Shown here: one piece after another, positions 1 to 8,241 of the stretch
How positions within the stretch are numbered: position 1 is the stretch's first letter
Layout: every line of letters begins with the position of its first letter
Source: Paracoccaceae bacterium
Lineage (GTDB): Bacteria > Pseudomonadota > Alphaproteobacteria > Rhodobacterales > Rhodobacteraceae
Reading direction: 5' to 3'
NCBI GenBank assembly: GCA_024226455.1
Contig: JAAELR010000120.1
Location: 1-40,797, forward strand
Length of the DNA stretch: 40,797 nucleotides
Program-made: the position numbers and the translations under genes
Notes under the pieces: model-generated
What the model saw: the letters and a program-made list of their open reading frames with translations, nothing else
Told to the model about the DNA's origin: nothing
The model's database searches: none

Positions 1-42
1 ACTGCCGCGGCAGTGGTTTGCTTGCAAACCATGAGAGGGGAT

Positions 43-140
43 GTCGTTGATCGCCAGGAAGAGCTGATAGTCGTGTTTGTCGACGCGCCCGCAATATTCC
101 GTGCCGCGATCCGTCATGATCCGCAGCACCGGCAGGCCGT
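43..140 (-). mobile_element. internal fragment of an IS481-type transposase (integrase core)
   Basis: Read on the minus strand, this stretch encodes a piece of a DDE integrase core: LPVLRIMTDRGTEYCGRVDK followed by HDYQLFLAINDI. The TDRGTEY segment holds the second catalytic aspartate of the IS481/IS3-like family. Only about 33 residues are recognisable. Similarity stops near position 43, where the frame runs into unrelated residues, and near 138, where the dehydrogenase remnant begins. There are no terminal inverted repeats, no start and no remaining catalytic domain, so this is a dead relic. The boundaries are estimates from loss of recognisable residues. Confidence 0.75.
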
Positions 141-252
141 GACGGAAGAGGCCAGTGAACGCATGGCCCTGTCAGCCATCGAAAACGCAATGGACGCCTT
201 GGACGGCACCATTGATCCCGCGTTAGTCGTCAACAAAGATGCACTGAAATGA
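138..252 (+). pseudogene. 3' stub of a D-isomer-specific 2-hydroxyacid dehydrogenase
   Basis: The 37 codons before the TGA at 250-252 (starting VTEEASERMA and including NAMDALDGTIDPALVVNKDA) match the C-terminal end typical of D-2-hydroxyacid dehydrogenases (SerA/GyaR-like), where a final helix is followed by a '...DG..DPALVVN' tail. The Rossmann and catalytic domains are absent because the reading frame runs directly into the transposase scrap on its left. The TGA overlaps the ATG of the next gene (ATGA at 249-252), so the two were once translationally coupled, probably in one sugar-acid or polyol catabolic operon. The remnant cannot encode an active enzyme. Confidence 0.7.
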
Positions 253-1367
253 CTGAAAAACCAAAACTCTCTATCGGGCTGATCGGCTCTGGTTTTATGG
301 GCAAGGCCCATGTCTTTGGCTTTGCCACGGCGCAAAAGGTCTTTGACCTGCCCATGCAGATTGACCTGCACACTGTCGCTGACACCAATGACGAGGCCGC
401 CGCCCGCGCGGCCCATGAATTTGGCTTTCGCAATGCCACATCCGACTGGCGCTCGATGCTGGCCAATCCCGAGATCGATGTGATCGACATCACCGCCCCC
501 AATGCATTGCACAAAGAGATGGCGCTGGAGGCCATTGCCGTGGGCAAGCATGTCTATTGCGAAAAGCCGCTGGCTCCAATGGCGTCAGATGCCGGTGAGA
601 TGGCCAACGCGGCCGAGGCTGCGGGCATCAAGACCCAGGTTGGCTTCAACTACCTTTGCAACCCGATGTTTGAACTTGCGCGCGAGATGATCGCAGGCGG
701 TGAACTGGGTGAAATCCGTGGCTATCGCGGGCTGCATGCAGAAGATTACATGGCGGACGCCGATGGGCCATATACCTTCCGTCATGATCCGGCAGGCGGC
801 GGCGCGCTGGCCGATCTGGGTAGCCATGCGCTGGCGACAGCAGAATTTCTGCTTGGGCCGATTGCCAGGGTCATGGGCGATTGCCTGACAGCCATTTCTT
901 TGCGCCCTGATGGCAAGGGCGGACGCCGCGCCATTGAAGTTGACGACATAGGGCGTGCCTTTCTGCGGTTTGAAAATGGTGCCAGTGGATCGATCGAAGG
1001 CAACTGGATCGCCACAGGGCGCAAGATGCAGCACGACTTTGAGGTCTACGGATCAAAAGGCGCGCTCTGCTTCAGTCAGGAACGGTTCAACGAATTGCAC
1101 TTTTATTCAAATGACGACGCGCCCGGTCGTCGCGGGTTCCGCCGGATCGAGGCCGCACCAGACCATGCGCCCTACGGCAGTTTCTGTGTGGCTCCGGGCC
1201 ATCAGATCGGGTTTAACGACCTTAAAGCCATCGAAGTTGCTGGGTTTGTACGTGCGATTGCCGGACAAGGGCCAGAGCCGTTTTCTTTCCGAAATGGGCT
1301 GCGGATTCAACATCTCGTTGAAAGCATTCATCGGTCTTCATCCACAACAAGTTGGATCACCGCTTGA
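249..1367 (+). CDS. Gfo/Idh/MocA family NAD(P)-dependent oxidoreductase
   Basis: A 372-residue cytosolic sugar or polyol dehydrogenase-like protein of normal family length. The N-terminal Rossmann domain has the dinucleotide loop GSGFMGKAH (residues 13-21). The family signature EKPLAP (about residues 105-110) supplies the conserved lysine. Downstream, GGGALADLGSHALA is the usual substrate-side helix, and the C-terminal domain ends with the typical '..ESIHRSS..' segment. The ATG overlaps the stop of the truncated hydroxyacid dehydrogenase by four bases, and there is no separate strong ribosome site. With the partner gene broken, expression may now be low. Substrate is unknown; inositol or other polyol/sugar substrates are common in the family. 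Confidence 0.9.
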   Translation: MTEKPKLSIGLIGSGFMGKAHVFGFATAQKVFDLPMQIDLHTVADTNDEAAARAAHEFGFRNATSDWRSMLANPEIDVIDITAPNALHKEMALEAIAVGKHVYCEKPLAPMASDAGEMANAAEAAGIKTQVGFNYLCNPMFELAREMIAGGELGEIRGYRGLHAEDYMADADGPYTFRHDPAGGGALADLGSHALATAEFLLGPIARVMGDCLTAISLRPDGKGGRRAIEVDDIGRAFLRFENGASGSIEGNWIATGRKMQHDFEVYGSKGALCFSQERFNELHFYSNDDAPGRRGFRRIEAAPDHAPYGSFCVAPGHQIGFNDLKAIEVAGFVRAIAGQGPEPFSFRNGLRIQHLVESIHRSSSTTSWITA

Positions 1368-1804
1368 TCCATGATCGTCATGACGATTTGCAATACGCGT
1401 CAACAATTCGCGGTGTATCTGACCCAAAACTCCAACGACGTTGCGGTCCGTTCGGTCAATGCCATCGCGCAAAGCTGCGACATTCACGCGCCAGCTTTGT
1501 GCGGTTCCCGCAATCGCTGGGGTACGACAGATTCAAGAGCCTACAGGCGCTGTTCCAACGGCGCCTTTTGCCCCGCATCTTACCTGTTCATGTATGGCAC
1601 AGCGCATAGCAGGTGTCCGAAGAACGGACGGCATCTGATGTTTTTTTCGAACCACCCGTGTGACACCCTCCAACCACCAATTTCACCCTAAATCGGGGCT
1701 GCAATTGGCTGAAACGTCAAGCGAACCGCTTGCGGACGCTCCAAACGCAGGATTCTGCCCCCTCCGGCATTCGACCCCGAATGGCGCAGTGCCGTCGCGC
1801 GGGG
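1368..1804. other. 437 bp with no recognisable gene
   Basis: Short open frames exist on both strands, but none resembles a known family. The visible structure is a perfect 14-base palindrome ATCGTCATGACGAT at 1374-1387 just after the Gfo/Idh stop, a small dyad GTCCG/CGGAC (1614-1629) with a T7 run at 1641-1647, and a 7-bp dyad GACCCCG/CGGGGTC (1773-1779/1800-1806) that overlaps the last codon of the minus-strand hydrogenase operon. The last could end that operon but has no T-tract. Together with the IS relic to the left, the stretch looks like decayed sequence between two conserved blocks. Confidence 0.4.
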
Positions 1805-3496
1805 TCATGGGCCGCGCTCCGGTTGCATCTGGATATAGCCGGTCGGGCATTCATCGGCACACAGGCCGCAGCCCTTGCAATAGTCGAGGTCGAACAGATA
1901 GTGCGACCCGTCCGTGGCCAGTTCCACCGTCTTGATCACCGCGTTGTCGGGGCAGAAGGTCCAGCAGTTGTCGCAGGCCAGGCAATTGCCGCAGGACAGG
2001 CATCTTTGCGCCTCGGCCAGCGCCGCGGCCCGGCCGATGTCGCCCTCGATCTCGGTGTCGAAGCCGCGCTGCTGCACCGCCAGTTTCGGCGCGGTCGAGC
2101 GCGGGGCGCCTTCGTAGTAGACCGGGTTCAGCCCCTCGGCGGTCAACTCACCGCGGTCGTCGGCTTCGGGCTCGGCGCCCGCAAGCCGCGCTGCAATCGC
2201 CTCTGCGGCCCGGCGCCCGTCGCCGACCGCCTCGGCAACGGTGCCGCGGTCGCCGCGCGCGTCGCCCAGCGCATAGAGATTGTCCTGCAACCGTCCCCAG
2301 GTGTCGCCGGGGCGCAGGTAGCCACGGTCGACCAGCGGCTCCAGCCCTTCGGGGTCAACCAGTTCGCCGATGCAAGGGATGACCATGTCCACATCGATCA
2401 CCCGCTCGGTGCCTTCAAAGGTGACCCGGCGGGTGCGGCCATCGGCGCCGCGCTCTTTGCGCAGGCTGGCGACCTCGGCGCCGATCACCTTGCTGCCGCG
2501 CATGATCAGGCGGTTGACGGTGGCGTGCGGTACGATCTCGATACCTTCCTCGAGCGCCTCGTCCAGTTCGCGCGGCACCACGTTGAGCACGTCGTCGGGC
2601 GCGGTTTGCGGGCCGGGCAGGCCCGAGGCGGTGATCAGTGTCACCTGTTGCACGCCAGAGCGTTTCATCAGGCGGCAAAGGTCCACGGCGGTGTTGCCGC
2701 CGCCATGCACCACGATACGGCTGGCAGGGGGAAACTGCCCGTGGTCCATGAACTCCCTTAGCAGGGCGAGCCCCTCGTGATGGTCCGACGGCAGGGCACC
2801 GGCGACGTCCCAGGCGCGGCCCTGCTGACAGCCGGGCGCAAGGCAGACTGCCGCATGATCGCTAGCCAGTTCCTCGACCGAGACATCGCGGCCCAGACGG
2901 GCGCGGTAGGTGATCTCTATTCCGGGCAGCGACAGCAGGCGCCCGATTTCGGCATCGAGCAAGTGGCGCGGCAGCCGGGTACGCGGGATCGCCGAGCGCA
3001 ACAGGCCGCCGGCCTCTGGCGCGGTCTCGTAGAGCGCCGCGCGCAACCCGTGGCGCAGGGCGTGGTATGCCGCGGAAAGGCCCGCGGGACCGGCGCCGAC
3101 GATGGCGACCACGGGTGCGTCGGGCGCGGGCTCGGCAACCGGGTGGGTCCAGCCCTGGGCTATGGCCTCATCGCCCAGCCAGCGTTCGACATTGTGGATC
3201 GCCAGCGCTCCGTCCATGGTCTTGCGGTTGCAGGCGTTCTGGCAGGGATGCGGGCAGACCCGCCCGGTGACACCGGGCAGCGGGTTGGCGGCGACCAGTA
3301 CCTGCCAAGCCTCTTCGGCACGCCCCTCCTGCAGTTTCGCGAACCAGGCCTGCTGGTCCTCGCCCGCCGGGCAGGCCGCATGGCAGGGCGCCTTGGCGTG
3401 CACATGCACCGGTCTTTCCGTCGACCGCCAGTTGCCGGTTTTGTAGGCCAGCGAGGTGCCCGGCAGCCCGTATGCGCCGCGTGTCAGAACTGTCAT
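1805..3496 (-). CDS. GltD/PadH-like FAD NAD(P)H:acceptor oxidoreductase fused to a 2[4Fe-4S] ferredoxin tail
   Basis: A 563-residue protein, last gene of the hox-por operon. N-terminal [4Fe-4S]-binding cysteines of the GltD family are C38, C42, C81, C85 and C89. The FAD loop VAIVGAGPAGLSAA lies at about 130-143, and the NAD(P) loop HGGGNTAVD in mid-protein. The C-terminus carries two bacterial-ferredoxin motifs: C505xxC508xxC511xxxC515P and C540xxC543xxC546xxxC550P. In phenylglyoxylate:NAD oxidoreductase, a related subunit (PadH) links a 2-oxoacid oxidoreductase core to NAD. Here the extra ferredoxin domain can also replace the missing delta subunit. ATG at 3496 follows the beta-subunit TGA by one base; a longer upstream frame would lie inside that gene. 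Role inferred: electron transfer between the neighbouring oxidoreductase and NAD(P). Confidence 0.88.
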   Translation of the reverse strand: MTVLTRGAYGLPGTSLAYKTGNWRSTERPVHVHAKAPCHAACPAGEDQQAWFAKLQEGRAEEAWQVLVAANPLPGVTGRVCPHPCQNACNRKTMDGALAIHNVERWLGDEAIAQGWTHPVAEPAPDAPVVAIVGAGPAGLSAAYHALRHGLRAALYETAPEAGGLLRSAIPRTRLPRHLLDAEIGRLLSLPGIEITYRARLGRDVSVEELASDHAAVCLAPGCQQGRAWDVAGALPSDHHEGLALLREFMDHGQFPPASRIVVHGGGNTAVDLCRLMKRSGVQQVTLITASGLPGPQTAPDDVLNVVPRELDEALEEGIEIVPHATVNRLIMRGSKVIGAEVASLRKERGADGRTRRVTFEGTERVIDVDMVIPCIGELVDPEGLEPLVDRGYLRPGDTWGRLQDNLYALGDARGDRGTVAEAVGDGRRAAEAIAARLAGAEPEADDRGELTAEGLNPVYYEGAPRSTAPKLAVQQRGFDTEIEGDIGRAAALAEAQRCLSCGNCLACDNCWTFCPDNAVIKTVELATDGSHYLFDLDYCKGCGLCADECPTGYIQMQPERGP

Positions 3497-3497
3497 C

Positions 3498-4553
3498 TCA
3501 GCGCCTCCCTGCCGCGACACCGCTGCGGCCCACGGCGGCGGCACCGCCGGTGTCGGCGGGGTCCGGCCCGGCGCCGGTCAGCCCGTAGACCTGAACGTTG
3601 TAATCGGCCAGAGCCTGCAGGTGGTCGCGCTTTTGCTGCGCCCTGGGATCGTCGCCGAAGAGATGCGCGAACCGGCCCTGCAGTTGCAGATAGTCGGTGA
3701 CGGGGCGCTGGTCGCGGATCGGCATGACGTTGGTCAGCGAGCCACGCTCCAGCTCTACCAGCGGGAACAGCCCGCATTCCACCGCACGCCGCGCCACGTT
3801 GATGGTCAGCCGGCTTTCGTGGCGCCAGCCCAGCGGGCAGGGCGAGTGCACCACCAGAAACGTCGGCCCGTCGATGCCCATGGCGTAACGTACCTTGCGT
3901 TGCAGATCCTGCGGGAAAGCGACCGAGGCCGAGGCCGCATAGGGGATGTGATGCGCGGCGATGATGGAAAGCAGATCCTTCTTGAGGTGCCGCTTGCCCA
4001 TGCGTTCGCGCCCGGCCGGCGAGGTCGTCGTGGTCGCCGCGTGCGGGGTCGAGGACGATCGCTGGATGCCGGTGTTCATGTAGGCTTCGTTGTCGTAGCA
4101 GACGTAGAGCACGTTGTGGTAGCGTTCCAGCATGCCGCTGAGCGCCTGAAAGCCGATATCGTAGGTGCCGCCGTCGCCGCCGAAGGCCAGCACCTTGGTG
4201 TTGCGGCCCCTGGCCTTCATCGCCGCCTCCATGCCGGACGCCACGGCGGCGGCGTTTTCAAACAGCGAATGCGCCCAGGGCACCCGCCAGGCGCTTTCGG
4301 GCCAGGCGGTGGTGAAGACCTCCAGGCACCCCGTGGCGTTGGCCACCATCACGTCGGGACCGGCGCATTCCATCACCAGCCGCGCGGCCAGCGCCTCGCC
4401 ACAGCCCTGACAGGCGCGGTGGCCGGACTCGAGCCCGCGAAACCGCGGCTGCGCCTCGCGAGGGGTCGGCTCTGCGCCCGTGGTTTCGTCGGGCGCAGCA
4501 GGCTGGCGGCCGAATTTCTGCCGCAGCTCGGTAAGACGGGTTTCGTCAGACAT
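3498..4553 (-). CDS. porB: 2-oxoacid:acceptor oxidoreductase, beta (TPP) subunit, PorB-like
   Basis: A 351-residue thiamine-diphosphate subunit that, with the alpha and gamma subunits upstream, would oxidatively decarboxylate a 2-oxoacid to acyl-CoA and CO2. Cluster cysteines are visible at C48 and C51 (ACQGCGEAL), C76 (ATGCLEVF) and in HSPCPLGW. The TPP/Mg motif GDGGTYDIGFQALSG is followed by YDNEAYMNTGIQ. These features and the length fit PorB of pyruvate oxidoreductases, or PadI of phenylglyoxylate oxidoreductase. The ATG at 4553 overlaps the alpha-subunit TGA (ATGA). The same frame is open far upstream, but that extension lies antisense-free inside the alpha gene and is rejected. Pyruvate is the likeliest substrate given the acetate-forming ligase next door; this is inference. 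Confidence 0.9.
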   Translation of the reverse strand: MSDETRLTELRQKFGRQPAAPDETTGAEPTPREAQPRFRGLESGHRACQGCGEALAARLVMECAGPDVMVANATGCLEVFTTAWPESAWRVPWAHSLFENAAAVASGMEAAMKARGRNTKVLAFGGDGGTYDIGFQALSGMLERYHNVLYVCYDNEAYMNTGIQRSSSTPHAATTTTSPAGRERMGKRHLKKDLLSIIAAHHIPYAASASVAFPQDLQRKVRYAMGIDGPTFLVVHSPCPLGWRHESRLTINVARRAVECGLFPLVELERGSLTNVMPIRDQRPVTDYLQLQGRFAHLFGDDPRAQQKRDHLQALADYNVQVYGLTGAGPDPADTGGAAAVGRSGVAAGRR

Positions 4554-5731
4554 CAGCGGTCCTCCGGCGGCAGTTTTTCCATGTCGGCGTCGAACACCGA
4601 GAAGGCGGGGGCATCGGGGTCGCGGATCGCGGCCAGCAGGTCGGAATAGATGGTCTCTGGTATGTCGCGCCCGCCGAGGCCCAGCGCGTGGTTCACCAGT
4701 TTCGGCGCGTCCGGCATGCCTGCCAGCACCGCGGCGACCTCGGTTCCCAGAATGCCGCCCATGCCGGGCGAAATGGCCCGGTCGATCACGATCACGGTGT
4801 CCAGCCCCCGAACCGCGTCGCGCAGGGCGCGGGCCGGGAACGGGCGGTAGCTGCGCAGCTTGATCAGCAGCGCCGGCCCCGCCGCCTCGGCGGCGTAATG
4901 CGCCATGCCGGCCTGCAGGGTGCCCACCGTAGAGCCCATGGCGACGATGCCCACCCTTGCGGTGACATCGCCCTCGACGGTCAAAAGCCCGCCCGAGGCA
5001 CGACCGAACGCCTGGGCAAAATCGGCATCTGTCGTCTCTATCACCTCCAACGACTTGCGCATCGCCGTGTGGTGCGAATGGCGCACCTCTGGGAAAAAGT
5101 CTGGCGTCACCAGCATGCCCACCGAGCGCGGGTCTTCGGGGTCGAGCTGCCGGTCGAACTCCAGCGGCGGCAGCCAGGCGCGCACCTCGTCGATCGAGGG
5201 CAGGTCGATAGGTTCCATGGTGTGGGTCAGGATGAAGCCATCCATGCAGACCATCACCGGCAATTCGGTTTGCTGGGTGATGCGGAAGGCCTGGATAGTG
5301 GTGTCGACCGCCTCTTGGTTGCTGGCCGCGTGCAGCTGGATCCAGCCGCTGTCGCGCACCGCCATGCTGTCGGCGTGGTCGTTCCAGATCGACAGCGGCG
5401 CCGAGACCGCGCGGTTGGCCACGGTCATCACCATCGGCAGGCGCAGGCCGGCGATGTTGAACAGGACCTCTGCCATCAGCAGCACACCCTGGCTGGCGGT
5501 CGCGGTATAGGCTCGGGCCCCGGCGGCAGCGGCGCCAAGCGCTACTGAGGCTGCCGAAAACTCCGATTCGACGCTGACGAATTCGGTATGCAGATCGCCA
5601 TCGGCCACCAGTTTCGACAGATTCTCTACGATATGGGTCTGCGGCGTGATCGGATAGGCCGCGACCACGTCGGGTTCGCACAGGCTGACGGCGCGGGCGA
5701 TTGCCTGAGAGCCTTCCAGAGCTTCACGCAT
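4553..5731 (-). CDS. porA: 2-oxoacid:acceptor oxidoreductase, alpha subunit, PorA-like
   Basis: A 392-residue alpha subunit of a multi-subunit pyruvate/2-oxoacid oxidoreductase. The N-terminus shows EALEGSQAIARAV and AAYPITPQTHIVE, the pyrimidine-binding domain signature of PorA. ATASQGVLLMAEVLFNIAGLRLP and NDHADSMAVRDSGWIQL are also characteristic. The C-terminal transketolase-like domain contains LLIKLRSYRPFP and IDRAISPGMGG. The start at 5731 was chosen because homology begins there; it overlaps the gamma-subunit stop by eight bases. A start further upstream at 5818 would read through the gamma gene. Its TGA overlaps the beta ATG, so alpha and beta are translated in step. Confidence 0.92.
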   Translation of the reverse strand: MREALEGSQAIARAVSLCEPDVVAAYPITPQTHIVENLSKLVADGDLHTEFVSVESEFSAASVALGAAAAGARAYTATASQGVLLMAEVLFNIAGLRLPMVMTVANRAVSAPLSIWNDHADSMAVRDSGWIQLHAASNQEAVDTTIQAFRITQQTELPVMVCMDGFILTHTMEPIDLPSIDEVRAWLPPLEFDRQLDPEDPRSVGMLVTPDFFPEVRHSHHTAMRKSLEVIETTDADFAQAFGRASGGLLTVEGDVTARVGIVAMGSTVGTLQAGMAHYAAEAAGPALLIKLRSYRPFPARALRDAVRGLDTVIVIDRAISPGMGGILGTEVAAVLAGMPDAPKLVNHALGLGGRDIPETIYSDLLAAIRDPDAPAFSVFDADMEKLPPEDR

Positions 5732-6293
5732 CGGCACTCTCCTTTGCCCAGGCAGCCTTGGGCACGGCCTTTGCCGCCCGCTCCACCAGCGCCAGGTTCC
5801 TGTCCAGCAGCTCTCCATGGAATCGCCCCGCCAGCGCCGTTGCCAGCGCCTCTGGCGGGAAGCGGTCGGTCAGGGCCAGAAGTGCGGCAAGCAGCGCGGT
5901 GTTCGGGATCGGACGGCCGATCTCTTCGATCGCCATGGCGGTGGCATCAAGGCAAACGGCCCGGCAGCCGAACTGCCCGGCGACCTCTGTCTCGGGGGTG
6001 GTCGAATTGACCAGCATGGCGCCGCCCTGGCGCAGGCCCTGCGTTATCTTCGGGTCTTGCAGCAACGAGCTGTCCTGAACGATCAGAAAATGCGGATTGC
6101 GGACCTGCGAGCGCAGGGTGATCGGCGCCGTATCGACCCGCACGAAGGCCGCCACAGGCGCGCCGCGCCGCTCGGCGCCGAAAGCCGGGAAGGCCTGACA
6201 ATACCAGCCGGCCTGGAACGCAGCGGCGGCAAGAAGATAGGCGGCGGCGACATTGCCCTGCCCGCCACGGCCATGGATTCGATATTCAATCAT
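5724..6293 (-). CDS. porG: 2-oxoacid:acceptor oxidoreductase, gamma subunit, PorG-like
   Basis: A 189-residue gamma subunit. It begins with the family signature EYRIHGRGGQGNVAAAYLLA and continues with GAERRGAPVAAFVRVD, both diagnostic of the POR/KOR gamma domain that holds CoA. Length is normal. It is the first por gene of the operon, 59 bases after hoxW, and its end overlaps the alpha start. The order gamma-alpha-beta followed by a flavoprotein lacks a separate delta (ferredoxin) subunit; the ferredoxin tail of the last gene probably fills that place. Confidence 0.9.
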   Translation of the reverse strand: MIEYRIHGRGGQGNVAAAYLLAAAAFQAGWYCQAFPAFGAERRGAPVAAFVRVDTAPITLRSQVRNPHFLIVQDSSLLQDPKITQGLRQGGAMLVNSTTPETEVAGQFGCRAVCLDATAMAIEEIGRPIPNTALLAALLALTDRFPPEALATALAGRFHGELLDRNLALVERAAKAVPKAAWAKESADA

Positions 6294-6352
6294 GGCACCG
6301 ATAATCGGCGAGGCCCCGGGCCGCGCCCATGACGCAGATCAAGGCGGCGCGA

Positions 6353-6787
6353 TCAGGCGGTGTTGACGATCCATTTCCGGATGAAACCCTCTGCCCGGTC
6401 GAGATTACCCAGGGCGTCGGGGCTGAGCCCCTCTTTGACCTCGCCAAACCCGGTGCCGGTTATGCCCAGAACCCAAGCCCGGGGTGTCGCGCCGAACAGG
6501 GTTTCGGCCAGCGACAGAACCGCACCCGGCCTCAGGCTGTGGCTTGTCAGATCTCCGGTGTCCCGCGCCGTCACCGGGTCGAATTCGAACGGCGCGTCGG
6601 ATTTCATCAGTGCGTCGGCAAACACCACCCGGTCCGCCGCCGCCACGGGCGGCGCATGGTCCACCGTCAGTTGATAATCGGCCAGAACTTGTACCCCCGG
6701 CAAGCACGCGGCCTCTATCCGGGCGGCAAGGGCCTGCCCCAGCCCGTCGTCGCCGCGCCCCGGATTGCCATAGCCGATCAGCAGCAT
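6353..6787 (-). CDS. hoxW: hydrogenase maturation endopeptidase HoxW-like
   Basis: A 144-residue protease that removes the C-terminal peptide from the hydrogenase large subunit after nickel insertion. The N-terminal GYGNPGRGDDGLG carries the first conserved acidic nickel ligand of the HybD/HoxW family. FADAL and the histidine in SHSLRPGAVLSLAE supply the other expected positions. ATG at 6787 shares one base with the hoxH TGA; a GTG three bases upstream (6790) is also possible. It is placed directly after its substrate gene hoxH, as in other hox operons. The other maturation factors (Hyp proteins) are not in the window. Confidence 0.9.
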   Translation of the reverse strand: MLLIGYGNPGRGDDGLGQALAARIEAACLPGVQVLADYQLTVDHAPPVAAADRVVFADALMKSDAPFEFDPVTARDTGDLTSHSLRPGAVLSLAETLFGATPRAWVLGITGTGFGEVKEGLSPDALGNLDRAEGFIRKWIVNTA

Positions 6788-8229
6788 CACCCGGATGTGT
6801 TCCGGGCGTCGAGCAGGCCGCCGCCCGCATCATAAAGCTCTACCTGCAGCGGCATCTGGCCCAGCGCGTGGGTGGCGCAGGAAAGGCATGGGTCATAGGC
6901 GCGAATCGCCACTTCGATATGGTTCAGCATGCCTTCGGTGATCTGCGCCTGCCCCGAAAGCTGCTTGACAGCCACATCCCTGACGGCGCGGTTCAGGCCT
7001 TCGTTGTTGTGGGTGGTCGAAACGATCAGGTTGCAATAGGTGACCTGATCGTTCTCATCGACCTCGTAGTGATGGATCAGGTTGCCGCGCGGCGCCTCGA
7101 TGACGCCGATGCCGGACTGCCGGCGTTCGCCAGTTGCCTTCAGGTCGGTGCCCTGCAGGTCGGGGTCGTGCAGCAGTTCGCGGATCTTCTCGACGCAGTG
7201 CAGCACCTCGACCATGCGGGCCCAGTGGTTGCCGAGAATGGCGTGGTTCAGCCCCTCGCCGTCACCGGCCAGCAACTCGGTGCGGGCCGCATTGGCCAGC
7301 GGCGTGTCGATGAACCCAACGGTGTTCATCCGGGCCAGCGGGCCAACGCGGTACCAGCCGGTCTGAGCCCCGATATCGCGGATATAGGGGAATTTCATAT
7401 AGGACCACGGGCGCACATCCTCGACCAGCACGTCCATGTAGCGAGTATAGTCGAGTTGATCGAAGATCGTGCTGCCCGAGGCGTCGAGCGCGCGCAGGTT
7501 GCCGTGGTAGAGGTCGAGCGCCCCGTCGCCGCCGCGCACCAGCGACATGTAGCTTGACGGAAAGGCGGCGAAGCTGTCGACCAGCGTGGCGTGCGACATC
7601 GTGTAGTCGCGCGCCAGCGCCACCGCGTCCAACGCCCAGTCCTGCATTTCGTCGATCCGGGCAAGGAACCCGTCGCGGGTTTCCAGCGACAGATTGCGGT
7701 TGATGCCGCCGGGTATGGCACCGGTGCCGTGTACTTTCTTACCGGCGGTGGCCTCGATGATCTCTTGCCCGAACTTGCGCATCAGGATGGCGCGGCGGCC
7801 CAGTTCGGGTTCCTGACGCAGCACCTCGAAGATGTTGCGCCGATCGGCGGGCGCGCCGAAGCCGAACAGAAGGTCGGGCGCGGCGAGGTGGAAGAAATGC
7901 AGCACATGGCTTTGCATCACCTGCCCGTAATGCATCAGTCGGCGCATCTTTTCGGCGGTGGGGGGCAACTCATCTACCCCGACGATCTGGTCCATCGCCT
8001 TGGCGGCGGCCAGATGGTGGCTGACCGGACAGATGCCGCAGAGCCGCTGCACGATCACCGGCACTTCCCACAAAAGCCGCCCGCGGATGAACCGTTCAAA
8101 GCCGCGGAACTCGACGATATGCAGCCGCGCCTCGTCAACCTGACCTTCGGCGTCCAAGTGAATGGTAACCTTGCCGTGGCCCTCGACCCGGGTAACGGGA
8201 GAGATTTCTATCAGTCTGGGTTCAGCCAT
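6787..8229 (-). CDS. hoxH: NAD-reducing [NiFe] hydrogenase large subunit HoxH
   Basis: A 480-residue catalytic subunit of a group 3d bidirectional hydrogenase. The N-terminal nickel-binding motif is RLCGICPVSHH (C64, C67) and the C-terminal one is DPCLSCATH (C448, C451, H454). After H454 comes a 26-residue tail beginning ALGQMPLQVELYDAG, the expected peptide removed by HoxW. Thus all four nickel cysteines are present and the enzyme should be active if matured. It pairs with HoxY and exchanges electrons with the HoxFU diaphorase, interconverting H2 and NADH in the cytoplasm. It lies 12 bases after hoxY and overlaps hoxW. Confidence 0.97.
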   Translation of the reverse strand: MAEPRLIEISPVTRVEGHGKVTIHLDAEGQVDEARLHIVEFRGFERFIRGRLLWEVPVIVQRLCGICPVSHHLAAAKAMDQIVGVDELPPTAEKMRRLMHYGQVMQSHVLHFFHLAAPDLLFGFGAPADRRNIFEVLRQEPELGRRAILMRKFGQEIIEATAGKKVHGTGAIPGGINRNLSLETRDGFLARIDEMQDWALDAVALARDYTMSHATLVDSFAAFPSSYMSLVRGGDGALDLYHGNLRALDASGSTIFDQLDYTRYMDVLVEDVRPWSYMKFPYIRDIGAQTGWYRVGPLARMNTVGFIDTPLANAARTELLAGDGEGLNHAILGNHWARMVEVLHCVEKIRELLHDPDLQGTDLKATGERRQSGIGVIEAPRGNLIHHYEVDENDQVTYCNLIVSTTHNNEGLNRAVRDVAVKQLSGQAQITEGMLNHIEVAIRAYDPCLSCATHALGQMPLQVELYDAGGGLLDARNTSG

Positions 8230-8241
8230 TGCCGGGCGCCT

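Noticed and set aside
1730-3700. Long plus-strand open frames opposite the flavoprotein gene
   Set aside because: They are antisense to a gene with complete cofactor motifs and have no recognisable domains; high GC makes such frames common.
4554-5681. porB frame extended upstream as a porA-porB fusion
   Set aside because: The extension is out of frame with the true alpha subunit and has no domain; the beta homology begins at the ATG at 4553.
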